The notes under the pieces were generated by a model. The model was not told where the DNA came from and made no database searches. It worked only from the letters and a program-made list of their open reading frames with translations. A program made the position numbers and the translations under genes. 8,778 bases of DNA from Bacillota bacterium. GTDB taxonomy: Bacteria > Bacillota > Clostridia > Christensenellales > SZUA-584. The stretch is from assembly GCA_023390815.1 (NCBI GenBank), contig JAEWCC010000027.1, positions 1 through 8,778 of the forward strand, given 5' to 3'. Below are positions 1-6,888 of the stretch, piece by piece; within the stretch, counting starts at the first letter, position 1, and every line of letters begins with the position of its first letter.

Positions 1-725
1 AGATGAACCTGCCGAACCAGTGCGAGAATATCATCCCCATGGGCCTCGGCGGCGAGGGCGGATTTGCGGACTACATCCGCGTATCCGAGAAGGTGGCGTT
101 CAAGATATCGGACGATCTCCCGGCGGAAATCGCGGCGTTTGCGGAGCCGCTGGCCTGCACAGTGAACGGCATCAATAAGCTGCGCGTGAACCCGGGCGAG
201 AGCGTCACGGTCATTGGCGCGGGCCCGATTGGCCTGCTGTTCGTGCAGCTCATGAAGGCCTCGGGCGCATACCCCATCATCGTATCGGAGCCCAGCGAAC
301 TGCGGCGCGAGTATGCGATGAAGAGCGGCGCGACCTACACGGTCAACCCGATCGAGACCGACCTCGAGGCGTTCGTACTCGAGAAGACCGGCATCGGCAC
401 AGACTACGCCATCGACGTGGTGGGCTCCCAGATGGCGATGGCCATCAAGGTCATCCGCAAGGGCGGCAAGGTGCTGTTGTTCGGCGTGAATACCAAGGCG
501 CACCCCGAGGTCGTACAGAGCCAGGTCATATTCAAGGAGATCTCCGTGCTCGGCACATGGCTTGCCAACGCGACGTTCCCCAAAGCGGTCCGCATCCTCG
601 AGAGCGGCGTGCTCAACTTAAAACCGCTCGTGACGCATACGCTGCCGCTCGAGAAGCTCGAAGAGGGCGTAGCGCTGCTGCGCAAAGGCGAGGGCATCGA
701 AGTCATCATCGACATGAGGATGTAA
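1..725 (+). CDS. Zinc-dependent MDR alcohol/polyol dehydrogenase, 3' part
   Basis: This is the C-terminal 240 or so residues of a medium-chain zinc dehydrogenase of the sorbitol/threonine dehydrogenase type, which oxidises a secondary alcohol to a ketone with NAD(P). The frame is open to the left edge. The first visible ATG (base 3) is probably internal, because the protein starts just before what looks like the fourth structural-zinc cysteine (Cys7 in NQCEN), so the GroES-like N-terminal domain lies upstream. Visible are the GGFADY segment, the EPLACT motif with the zinc-ligand Glu48, and the Rossmann motif GAGPIG at 72-77. An acidic residue (Glu96) follows the second strand, which favours NAD over NADP by family rules. 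The stop lies 3 bp before the next gene, whose ribosome site (GAGGA, 716-720) is inside this frame, so the two are likely cotranscribed. The substrate is not determinable. Confidence 0.88.
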   Translation, partial: MNLPNQCENIIPMGLGGEGGFADYIRVSEKVAFKISDDLPAEIAAFAEPLACTVNGINKLRVNPGESVTVIGAGPIGLLFVQLMKASGAYPIIVSEPSELRREYAMKSGATYTVNPIETDLEAFVLEKTGIGTDYAIDVVGSQMAMAIKVIRKGGKVLLFGVNTKAHPEVVQSQVIFKEISVLGTWLANATFPKAVRILESGVLNLKPLVTHTLPLEKLEEGVALLRKGEGIEVIIDMRM

Positions 726-728
726 GAC

Positions 729-2090
729 ATGACATATGACGTTGCAGTGATCGGCGGTGGGCCGGGCGGATACGTCGCGGCCATCAAAGCCGCACAGAAG
801 GGGCTTTCCGTCGTACTGTTTGAAAAGGATAAGCTGGGCGGGGTGTGCCTGAACCGGGGCTGCATCCCGACCAAGGCGCTATTAAAATCCGCCGCGGTAT
901 ACGAGAGCGCCAAAGACGCCGCGAAGTTCGGCATCGGAAACAATAACGTCACGGTGGACTGGACGGCGGTGATGAAACGCAAGGAAACCGTCGTGAGCCA
1001 GCTCGTGCGCGGCATCGGCGGGCTCGTCAAGGGCAACGGCATCACGCTGGTGAACGCCGAGGCCACGCTCAAGGATGCGCATACCGTCCTCGCAGACGGC
1101 AAGGAATATCCGGTGAAGAACATCATCCTCGCGACCGGCTCACAGCCCGTGCTGCCGTCCATTGAGGGCATTCAGAACCAAAACGTCATGACCAGCGACG
1201 GCATGCTGCAAATATCAGAGCTGCCGGAGAACATGGTGATCATTGGGGGCGGCGTGATCGGACTCGAATTCGCGTTCCTGCTGAGCCGCTTAGGCCGCAA
1301 GGTCACGATCATCGAGATGCTGAGCAGCATCATTGCCAACGCGGACGACGACGTGATCGCCGCCGTGACAAAGGATATCCAAAAGGCGGGCGTCACCGTG
1401 ATCACGGGCGCACGCGTCAAGAAGATTGAAGAAGCCGCCGTGGTATACGAGAAGGACGGCAAGGAAACGCGCTTGGGCGCAAGCCATGTGCTCGTGTCGA
1501 CCGGTCGCAAGGCGTCCGCGGATACCGCCATGCTCGACCGCTTGGGGATCAAGCATAACCGGGGCGTAATCGAGACGGACGAGGCCATGCATACCAATGT
1601 GCCGGGCGTGTACGCCATCGGCGACGCGAACGGCAAGATGATGCTCGCACACACGGCCAGCGAAGAAGGCATTGTGGCGGTGGAGAACATCTGCGGCGAG
1701 GTCGCGAAAATGGATTATTCGCTGATCCCGCAGTGCATTTATACCACGCCCGAGGTGGCGTGGGCCGGCATGACGGAGCGCCAGGCGCGCGAAGCGGGAC
1801 GAGATATTAAAGTCGGTATGTTCCCGATGGCCGCCAACGGCAAGTCGCTGATCGAGGACGAAGCGGGCGGCTTTGTTAAGGTAATAGCCGACAGCAAGTA
1901 CGGCGAAGTGCTCGGTGTGCATATGGTCTGTGCGCACGCGACGGATATGATCGCGGAGGCGGTGCTCGCCATGAAAACCGAGTGCTGCGTCGAAGATATC
2001 GCCCATTGCATCCACGCGCATCCGACCGTGTCCGAAGCGGTGATGGAAGCCGCAAACGCGGCAATCGGCAAAGCGATCCACAGCCTGTGA
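729..2090 (+). CDS. lpdA: Dihydrolipoamide dehydrogenase (E3) homologue
   Basis: A 453-residue flavoprotein disulfide reductase of full family length. In 2-oxoacid dehydrogenase complexes and the glycine cleavage system, E3 reoxidises dihydrolipoamide with FAD and NAD. The sequence shows the FAD-binding GGGPGG at 9-14, the redox-active disulfide Cys40-x4-Cys45 in GGVCLNRGCIPTK, a second dinucleotide motif IGGGVIGLEF near 172, the FAD-site ATG and AIGD motifs, and the dimer-interface HAHPTVSE with catalytic His431 and Glu436. No key residue is missing. The GAGGA ribosome site is 8 bp from the ATG. It sits 3 bp after one zinc dehydrogenase and 13 bp before another, and no E1, E2 or lipoyl-domain protein is in the window. 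It could serve a complex encoded upstream or elsewhere, or act as a more general disulfide/diaphorase enzyme. The family call is firm; the partner is unknown. Confidence 0.93.
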   Translation: MTYDVAVIGGGPGGYVAAIKAAQKGLSVVLFEKDKLGGVCLNRGCIPTKALLKSAAVYESAKDAAKFGIGNNNVTVDWTAVMKRKETVVSQLVRGIGGLVKGNGITLVNAEATLKDAHTVLADGKEYPVKNIILATGSQPVLPSIEGIQNQNVMTSDGMLQISELPENMVIIGGGVIGLEFAFLLSRLGRKVTIIEMLSSIIANADDDVIAAVTKDIQKAGVTVITGARVKKIEEAAVVYEKDGKETRLGASHVLVSTGRKASADTAMLDRLGIKHNRGVIETDEAMHTNVPGVYAIGDANGKMMLAHTASEEGIVAVENICGEVAKMDYSLIPQCIYTTPEVAWAGMTERQAREAGRDIKVGMFPMAANGKSLIEDEAGGFVKVIADSKYGEVLGVHMVCAHATDMIAEAVLAMKTECCVEDIAHCIHAHPTVSEAVMEAANAAIGKAIHSL

Positions 2091-2103
2091 TAGGAGGGAT
2101 TTT

Positions 2104-3114
2104 ATGAAAGCAATTATACTGGACGGGAAGAGCCATGCCTATACCGTCGAGCGGCCTGTGCCGGAGATCGGCGAGGGGTATGCACTCGTCAAAGTGATGG
2201 CTGCGGGCATATGCGGTACGGACATCGAGATGCTTTACCACAGCCCGAAGCAGTCGGACATCATCCCCGGTCACGAGGTGGCGGGCGTCGTTGAAAAAAC
2301 CAACGCCTGCCGGGATTTCAAGCCCGGGAACCGGGTGTTTTTAAACTGCCATATCACCTGCCATGAATGCGAGCATTGCGAAGCGGGCGATTTCATATTC
2401 TGCAAGCAGCTGAAGTGCATTGGGTTCGAGGTGGACGGCGGAGACGCGGAGTACATCGCCATCCCCGAAGTGAATTTGCGCAAACTCCCGGACGACATCA
2501 CATTTGAACAGGGCGTGCTTTTAACCGACGCGCTGGGAACGCCGTTCCACGCGGCCAAGAAGGCGGACATCCATCCGGGCGAGTTCGTGGGCGTATCGGG
2601 CGCGGGCCCTTTGGGCATCATGTGCATACTCTGCGCAGCGCATCTCGAAGGCACCGTGGTCGCCATCGACATTGTGGAGGAGCGGCTGGAGGCATCGAAG
2701 CAGTTCGGCGCTGCATACACGGTGAACGCGCGCGGTGATGTGAAAGCCTAAATCGAGCGGATCACAAACGGCAGGGGCCTTGATAAGGTGATCGACTGCT
2801 CCGGTTCTGCCGTGGCGATAAAGACCGACCTCTCGGTATTAAAAACACGCGGCACGCTCGTGCAGGTAGGCGTATGCCCCAGCGTAACGCTGGACATGTT
2901 TGAGGCGGTAATCGCCAAGGAAATCACGATCAAGGGCTCGCGCAATTTCCACGACACCGAAGCGGACGAGATGATCGGGCTGATCCGCAGCACGAAGAAC
3001 ATCAACAATGTGATATCCCACCGGTTCGCGCTCAATGACGCGCAGAAAGCGTTTGAACTGGCGGAGCAACGAAAAGGCATAAAGATCGTGTTTGTGCCGG
3101 ATGAAAGTTTGTAA
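2104..3114 (+). pseudogene. Zinc-dependent MDR dehydrogenase interrupted by in-frame TAA
   Basis: The reading frame codes for a second zinc MDR dehydrogenase, but codon 216 is TAA (2749-2751). The frame continues unbroken after it to TAA at 3112-3114; with the stop restored the protein would be 336 residues, normal for the family. Before the stop: catalytic-zinc ligands Cys37, His57 and Glu58 (CGTD, PGHE), structural-zinc Cys86, Cys89, Cys92 and Cys100, and Rossmann GAGPLG at 166-171 with Asp189, an NAD-type residue. After it the sequence resumes with the conserved IERITNGRGLDKVIDCSGS-like strand and the C-terminal catalytic-domain part. The ribosome site AGGAGGG (2092-2098) is 5 bp from the ATG, and the gene is 13 bp after the lipoamide dehydrogenase. 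The truncated 215-residue product would lack half of the cofactor domain. A single C-to-T or G-to-T change, or a sequencing error, explains it. A restart within the 3' part is possible but would not give an active enzyme. Confidence 0.85.
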
Positions 3115-3127
3115 TACGGATTGACTC

Positions 3128-3162
3128 AGAGGGATTCGATAATAGTGGGGTCGGGTCCCTCT
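3128..3162. repeat. 7-bp inverted repeat after the dehydrogenase operon
   Basis: AGAGGGA (3128-3134) is the exact reverse complement of TCCCTCT (3156-3162), with a 21-base loop that contains GGGGTCGGGTCCC. It lies 14 bp after the stop of the interrupted dehydrogenase. No T-run follows, so it is a poor intrinsic terminator. From memory, the GGGGTC-GGTC string resembles ends of small Y1/REP-type transposon elements, but that is only a recollection and no transposase is present. Confidence 0.45.
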
Positions 3163-3168
3163 ATGCCT

Positions 3169-3240
3169 TAAAATGAAAACAAATAAAAATAAAATAAGTG
3201 CAATTGACAAGACAATAAAAGGTATATATAATGAAATTAT
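3169..3240 (+). promoter_or_regulatory. Strong sigma-A type promoter with A-rich upstream tract
   Basis: A perfect -35 TTGACA (3204-3209) and a perfect -10 TATAAT (3227-3232) are separated by the optimal 17 bp. The 30 or so bases upstream are runs of A broken by single bases, resembling an UP element. Transcription would start near 3239, leaving a leader of about 20 bases before the isomerase gene, whose GGAGAGGAAG ribosome site is at 3245-3254. An ATAAT-GAA-ATTAT inverted repeat (3228-3240) overlaps the -10 and start site and could be an operator. It should drive the rpiB-transketolase-rpiB run. A promoter this close to consensus usually needs a repressor, and the DeoR gene downstream is the obvious candidate (inference). 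Confidence 0.75.
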
Positions 3241-3258
3241 CAACGGAGAGGAAGTGAC

Positions 3259-3720
3259 ATGATGAAGGAACTGGTCATTGGCTGCGATAATGCCGGACTG
3301 CCGCTAAAAAACGTCATTGTCAGGGTGCTGGATGAAAGCGGCGTAAAATATACCGATATCGGCGTTGCCGACCCATTGGATACGGCCATGTATCCCGACA
3401 TCGCCCGCAAAGTGGCCGAGGCGATCATCGAAAGCGGTTATCAGAAGGAAGGCATGCTGTTCTGTGGTACCGGCATTGGAATGGCGATCGCAGCGAACAA
3501 GTTCCGGGGCATCTATGCGGCGGTCTGTCACGATATATTCTCCGCCGAGCGGGCGCGGCTCAGCAACGACACGAATGTACTCGCCATGGGCGCGCGTGTG
3601 ATCGGGCCGGAGCTCGCCAAGAAGATCGTACGCGAGTGGCTTTCGCTGGAGTTTAAGGAGTCGAGTTCCACGGAGAAGGTCAACCGCATCCGCGAATTCG
3701 AATCCGATAATTTTAAATAA
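3259..3720 (+). CDS. RpiB/LacAB-family sugar-phosphate isomerase, divergent copy
   Basis: A 153-residue member of the ribose-5-phosphate isomerase B / LacA-LacB family, which interconverts aldose and ketose phosphates in the cytoplasm. The catalytic-loop motif CGTGIG is present (Cys69, Thr71), as are the N-terminal GCD strand and the NDTNVLAMG segment. Three histidine sites of canonical RpiB are changed: DHAG is DNAG (Asn11), the QHND histidine is Ser102 (LSND), and the C-terminal GGRH is replaced by ESSST. Cys69 would still serve as the isomerisation base, but the histidine linked to ring opening is absent, so the substrate may be an open-chain or otherwise different sugar phosphate (inference). 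The start may be ATG 3259 or ATG 3262, both within reach of the ribosome site; 3262 gives the more family-like MKELVIG. It is the first gene after the consensus promoter, 20 bp before the transketolase C-half. Confidence 0.88.
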   Translation: MMKELVIGCDNAGLPLKNVIVRVLDESGVKYTDIGVADPLDTAMYPDIARKVAEAIIESGYQKEGMLFCGTGIGMAIAANKFRGIYAAVCHDIFSAERARLSNDTNVLAMGARVIGPELAKKIVREWLSLEFKESSSTEKVNRIREFESDNFK

Positions 3721-3740
3721 GCATAACGACAGGAGCAGCA

Positions 3741-4697
3741 ATGGAAGGGAATTTCAGAGACGCGCTGGGCGACGCGTTCGTCCGTATGGGCGAGGAATTT
3801 AAAGATTTGGTGATCGTGACTGCGGACGTATCAAAGTCCACGCGATCGATCCGGTTTAAGGAAAAGTATCCGGAGCGGTTTTTCTCCGTGGGCATCGCGG
3901 AAGCGGACGCCGTGGGCATTTCGGCGGGCATCTCCACATGGGGTGGGCCGGTGATTTTCACCGCATACTCGGTGTTTGCCACCGAAAAGCCCTTTGAACA
4001 GATCAGAAACATGCTGTGCTATCCGAACCTCAATGTGAAGGTCGTCGCGACGCACGGTGGCATCAGCGTCGGGCAGGACGGCGTGACGCACCAGGCGATT
4101 GAAGATATCGCGATCATGCGAGCCATTCCCAACATGAGGGTGGTGGTTGCTGCCGACCCCGGAGAGGTTTTATCCGCGCTGCGCGAAGTCGTGCGCACGC
4201 CCGGGCCGGTATTCTTAAGGCTGGGGCGCGGCGAAGCTGAGGTATTGCATGAAGACGCGAAGAAAGTCGATTTCCGGATCGGCAAGGCCGAGGTGCTGCG
4301 CGACGGCAAGGATGTCACGCTCATCGCGGTCGGGCTGATGGTATGGGAAGCGCTGCAGGCCGCGCAGATGCTGGCGCAGGAGGGCATCGACGCGCGCGTC
4401 ATCAATCTGCGGTCGGTCAAGCCCATTGATGAGCAGGCCGTAATTGCGGCGGCGCGGGAGACGGGCGCGGTCGTGGTGGCGGAGGATGCCAACTGCTTCG
4501 GCGGCGCAGGCGGCGCGGTGGCAGAATGCCTTGTGAAATTCGCCCCGGTGCCCATGGAACAGGTAGCGCTGTGCGACACCTTCGCGGAGTCGGGCGAAGC
4601 GTGCCTGCTGATGAAAAAATATGGCCTCACCAAAGAAGAAATCTATCATCGCGCCAAGAAGGCCATTGCGAGGAAGAACGGGAGCGAGTTATGTTAA
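3741..4697 (+). CDS. Transketolase, C-terminal half (split enzyme subunit)
   Basis: This 318-residue protein corresponds to the pyrimidine-binding and C-terminal domains of transketolase, which moves a two-carbon ketol unit between sugar phosphates using thiamine diphosphate. It needs the N-terminal half encoded by the next gene. Seen are the TADVSKS start of the Pyr domain, the catalytic glutamate in VGIAEADAVGISAG (Glu54, which contacts the thiamine pyrimidine ring), FTAYSVFATEKPFEQIR, the HGG-GQDG-THQAIED loop (His117), LRLGRGE, and a C-terminal domain with VINLRSVKPID. The segment after Glu54 reads AD where AEQN or AEAN is more usual. The ribosome site AGGAG (3731-3735) is 5 bp from the ATG. 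It precedes its N-half partner and overlaps it by 7 bp. Besides a true transketolase it could be a specialised one such as apulose-4-phosphate transketolase; sequence alone does not decide. Confidence 0.9.
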   Translation: MEGNFRDALGDAFVRMGEEFKDLVIVTADVSKSTRSIRFKEKYPERFFSVGIAEADAVGISAGISTWGGPVIFTAYSVFATEKPFEQIRNMLCYPNLNVKVVATHGGISVGQDGVTHQAIEDIAIMRAIPNMRVVVAADPGEVLSALREVVRTPGPVFLRLGRGEAEVLHEDAKKVDFRIGKAEVLRDGKDVTLIAVGLMVWEALQAAQMLAQEGIDARVINLRSVKPIDEQAVIAAARETGAVVVAEDANCFGGAGGAVAECLVKFAPVPMEQVALCDTFAESGEACLLMKKYGLTKEEIYHRAKKAIARKNGSELC

Positions 4698-5515
4698 CAA
4701 CAGAGCAACGGCAGTTATTGGATGAGAAATCGAGAATCCTTCGCAAATATGTGATTGAGATGACTTACCGCGCGCAGAGCGGACATCCGGGCGGATCGTT
4801 CTCGCTGGCGCACATCATGTCCGTGCTGTATTTTCACGACATGCGCTATGATGCGGCCAACCCCAAGTGGATGGAACGTGACCGTGTAATACTTTCAAAA
4901 GGGCACGGCGCGCCGATATGGTACGCGGCGCTGGCCGAGGCGGGATACTTCCCGGCGGACGAACTTTGGAAACTGCGCAAGATTGACAGCCTGCTGCAGG
5001 GGCATCCCTGCAACCACATCCCCGGCGTAGACGTCACAACCGGCTCGCTCGGGCTAGGCCTTTCAGCTGCCTGCGGCATCGCGATGGGCGCGAAGATTAA
5101 CAAAAAAGACAACGTGCGCGTATACGCCATCCTCGGCGACGGCGAACTGGGCGAAGGGCAGATCTGGGAGGCGGCGATGGCCGCTCCGCATTTCAAGCTG
5201 AACAATCTCACCGCGATTTTGGACCGAAATCGCTATCAGAACGACGGCGCGACCAGGGACATTATGGACACTGAGCCGCTGTTTGATAAGTGGCGCAGCT
5301 TCGGATGGCAGGTGCTCGATATCGACGGACATAATCTGGATCAGATTGCGGACGTGTTCAGCCTCGCGCGTGAGACGAAGGATAAGCCGACGATGGTCAT
5401 TGCCAATACGGTGAAGGGCTGCGGCGCTTCGTATATGATCGATAAACCCGCGCTGCACTATACGCCGCCCACCAAAGAGCAGATGGAGCTGACGCTTAAG
5501 GAACTGGGGTTTTAG
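4691..5515 (+). CDS. Transketolase, N-terminal half (split enzyme subunit)
   Basis: A 274-residue thiamine-diphosphate (PP) domain of transketolase, the partner of the preceding gene. Motifs in order: SGHPGGS near 30-36, SKGHGAP at 69-75, QGHP near 103-106, TTGSLGLGLS near 116-125, and the thiamine-diphosphate/magnesium motif beginning GDGELGEGQ (Gly149-Asp150-Gly151) and closing with an NLTAILDRN segment to Asn180. The reading frame is open further upstream to an ATG at 4526, but I chose ATG 4691 because GGGAG (4680-4684) is 6 bp before it, the protein then starts at the usual family position, and the upstream part would overlap the C-half gene by more than 170 bp. The 7-bp overlap with the C-half gene implies translational coupling, suiting a one-to-one complex. 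No catalytic residue appears missing. Confidence 0.92.
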   Translation: MLTTEQRQLLDEKSRILRKYVIEMTYRAQSGHPGGSFSLAHIMSVLYFHDMRYDAANPKWMERDRVILSKGHGAPIWYAALAEAGYFPADELWKLRKIDSLLQGHPCNHIPGVDVTTGSLGLGLSAACGIAMGAKINKKDNVRVYAILGDGELGEGQIWEAAMAAPHFKLNNLTAILDRNRYQNDGATRDIMDTEPLFDKWRSFGWQVLDIDGHNLDQIADVFSLARETKDKPTMVIANTVKGCGASYMIDKPALHYTPPTKEQMELTLKELGF

Positions 5516-5516
5516 C

Positions 5517-5978
5517 ATGAAGATCGCAATCGCAAGCGAGCACGCGGGATACGAGCTGAAGGAGAAGATCAAGGCGCATCTAATTGAACAAGGACATGAG
5601 GTGAGCGACCTTGGTGCGGCCAGCAGCGAGCCGATCGATTATCCGTTCATCGCGTCAGGCCTCGCGGAACGCGTGGCGCTGGGGGAATATGAAAAAGGCA
5701 TATTGATCTGCGGTACAGGCATCGGCATGGCTATCGCGTCGGGCAAGGTACCGGGCGTGCGGGCCGCGCTGTGCACGGACGCGTATATGGCTAAAATGAC
5801 CCGCCAGCACAACGACGCCAATATACTTTGTCTGGGAGCTTGGATTACAGGCCTCGGTCTCTCGCTCGATATTTCGGATGCTTTCTTGCAGCATGAGTTT
5901 ACAGGCGGACGTCACATACCGCGCGTGGATAAGATCCGGCAGCTTGAGGAGCGGTACGGTTCAAAAATCAGGGAATAA
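5517..5978 (+). CDS. rpiB: RpiB-family ribose-5-phosphate isomerase B, canonical copy
   Basis: A 153-residue RpiB/LacAB-family isomerase, expected to interconvert ribose 5-phosphate and ribulose 5-phosphate or a related pair. Unlike the copy at 3259, it keeps the usual residues: His9 in SEHAG, the CGTGIG loop with Cys65 and Thr67, His98 in RQHNDAN, and GGRH in the C-terminal region. Two deviations are Glu8 where Asp is normal (SDHAG) and SGK in place of the ANK stretch after the catalytic loop. The start is 1 bp after the transketolase N-half stop, with only GGGG (5506-5509) as a ribosome site, so translation is probably coupled. It is the last gene of the four-gene run; a 77-bp gap follows. 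Allose-6-phosphate or tetrulose-phosphate isomerase activity is also possible in this family. Confidence 0.9.
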   Translation: MKIAIASEHAGYELKEKIKAHLIEQGHEVSDLGAASSEPIDYPFIASGLAERVALGEYEKGILICGTGIGMAIASGKVPGVRAALCTDAYMAKMTRQHNDANILCLGAWITGLGLSLDISDAFLQHEFTGGRHIPRVDKIRQLEERYGSKIRE

Positions 5979-6007
5979 TTGATAACGCATGTACAATTCA
6001 GTTGAAT
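5979..6007 (+). promoter_or_regulatory. Possible weak promoter for deoR-kinase genes
   Basis: TTGATA (5979-5984) directly follows the isomerase stop and is 17 bp from TTGAAT (6002-6007), which matches four of six -10 positions. The -10 lies inside the 22-bp palindrome, as expected for a self-repressed regulator. The leader after it (6011-6055) is AT-rich and contains a GGAGGG (6013-6018) with no usable start behind it. This is a weak call; the two genes may also be read from the 3204 promoter. Confidence 0.3.
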
Positions 6008-6012
6008 TATAC
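5991..6012. promoter_or_regulatory. 22-bp palindrome, candidate DeoR operator
   Basis: GTACAATTCA and TGAATTATAC flank a central GT; the arms pair at nine of ten positions. The site is 44 bp before the DeoR start, in the gap between the isomerase and regulator genes. Size, symmetry and place fit an autoregulatory operator. A CAATT core also appears at the -35 regions near 3204 and 8128. Binding by this DeoR protein is an inference. Confidence 0.5.
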
Positions 6013-6055
6013 GGAGGGATATATTAATCTGTATATAAATTGCAGATAGAGGTGG

Positions 6056-6856
6056 ATGAAGTTGAGCAACTCCCGACGTTTCGCCGAGCAGCGGCTAAAA
6101 GAGGTCTACGAACACATTCAAAACAAGAAGTCCGTCGACGTGGAGGAACTCGTCAAGGTTTTTGATGTATCCGGCGCGACGATTCGCTCGGACCTTCGGG
6201 AGCTTGAAAAACGGGAACTGATTACGCGTACCCACGGCGGTGCCATTGTCCGGGAAAACGGCGTGATCAAGGACCGGAACCTCGATCCCGAGTATAAAAG
6301 CCGCATGGAACAAAACATCGTCAATAAGGAAAAGATCGGCATGGCGGTTGCGAAGCTCATCGGTGACAACGAGAGCATCATGCTTGACGACGGCACCACC
6401 ACGCTGCAGATTGCAGGCCATTTGCCAAAGGGAAAACGGCTGACGATCATCACAAACGATATCAACATATGCTTGAAGGTTGCCGATCTGGAAAACGTCG
6501 AAGTGATTTCGACCGGCGGCATATTCCGGAATCGCGACCTGTCGTATAATGGCAAGATCGCGGAGGAGACAACCAAAAAGTTTTACGCCAATAAGGCGAT
6601 ATTGGGGGCCAGCGGCGTTTCGCTCGAAAAAGGAATCACAGCGCCGGAAGAGGTCAAAGCCGAACTGAAAAAGGTGATGATCGCGAACTGTGCGGAAGTT
6701 ATCATCGTGGCGGACAATACCAAGCTGGGGCGCGTTTCGTTGCTGCCGGTGTGCGACATCGGTTGCGTCACCACGCTGGTTACCGACAGCAATGCGCCGA
6801 AAGCTTTTATCGAACAGCTCACCCGCCAGGGCATTCATGTGATCATCGCCGAATAA
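6056..6856 (+). CDS. DeoR/GlpR-family transcriptional regulator
   Basis: A 266-residue sugar-phosphate-responsive regulator of typical family length. The N-terminal winged helix-turn-helix covers about residues 13-64: VDVEELVKVFDVSGATIRSD holds the turn and recognition helix, followed by the family signature LRELEKRELITRTHGGA. The C-terminal DeoRC sensor domain shows DDGTTTLQIA near 112, ITNDI, STGGIFR, GASGVSLEKGIT, and a late ADNTKLGRVS strand; these loops bind phosphorylated sugars in relatives. ATG 6056 directly abuts the purine-rich GAGGTGG (6049-6055), which is too close; TTG 6062, two codons later, has a better spacing and may be the real start. It likely represses this sugar cluster, with a pathway sugar phosphate as inducer. 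The 32-bp gap to the kinase gene suggests they share a transcript. Confidence 0.9.
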   Translation: MKLSNSRRFAEQRLKEVYEHIQNKKSVDVEELVKVFDVSGATIRSDLRELEKRELITRTHGGAIVRENGVIKDRNLDPEYKSRMEQNIVNKEKIGMAVAKLIGDNESIMLDDGTTTLQIAGHLPKGKRLTIITNDINICLKVADLENVEVISTGGIFRNRDLSYNGKIAEETTKKFYANKAILGASGVSLEKGITAPEEVKAELKKVMIANCAEVIIVADNTKLGRVSLLPVCDIGCVTTLVTDSNAPKAFIEQLTRQGIHVIIAE

Positions 6857-6888
6857 AGGGTGAACGGCTCCCATAGAGGGGAGAATTC

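Noticed and set aside
404..1171. Long minus-strand open frame opposite the first two genes
   Set aside because: It lies wholly antisense to well-supported coding sequence, has no family motifs, and its length reflects GC-rich codon structure.
2788..3114. Separate gene starting at GTG 2788
   Set aside because: It is the same frame as the interrupted dehydrogenase, begins within a conserved internal strand and has no ribosome site; it is the 3' part of that gene.
4526..4690. Upstream extension of the transketolase N-half from ATG 4526
   Set aside because: It would overlap the C-half gene by over 170 bp, has no family similarity, and the start at 4691 has a proper ribosome site.
3259..5978. 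The two isomerases as a LacA/LacB galactose-6-phosphate isomerase pair
   Set aside because: LacA lacks the catalytic cysteine while both copies here have CGTGIG, and no tagatose-phosphate kinase/aldolase or lactose PTS genes are present in the window.
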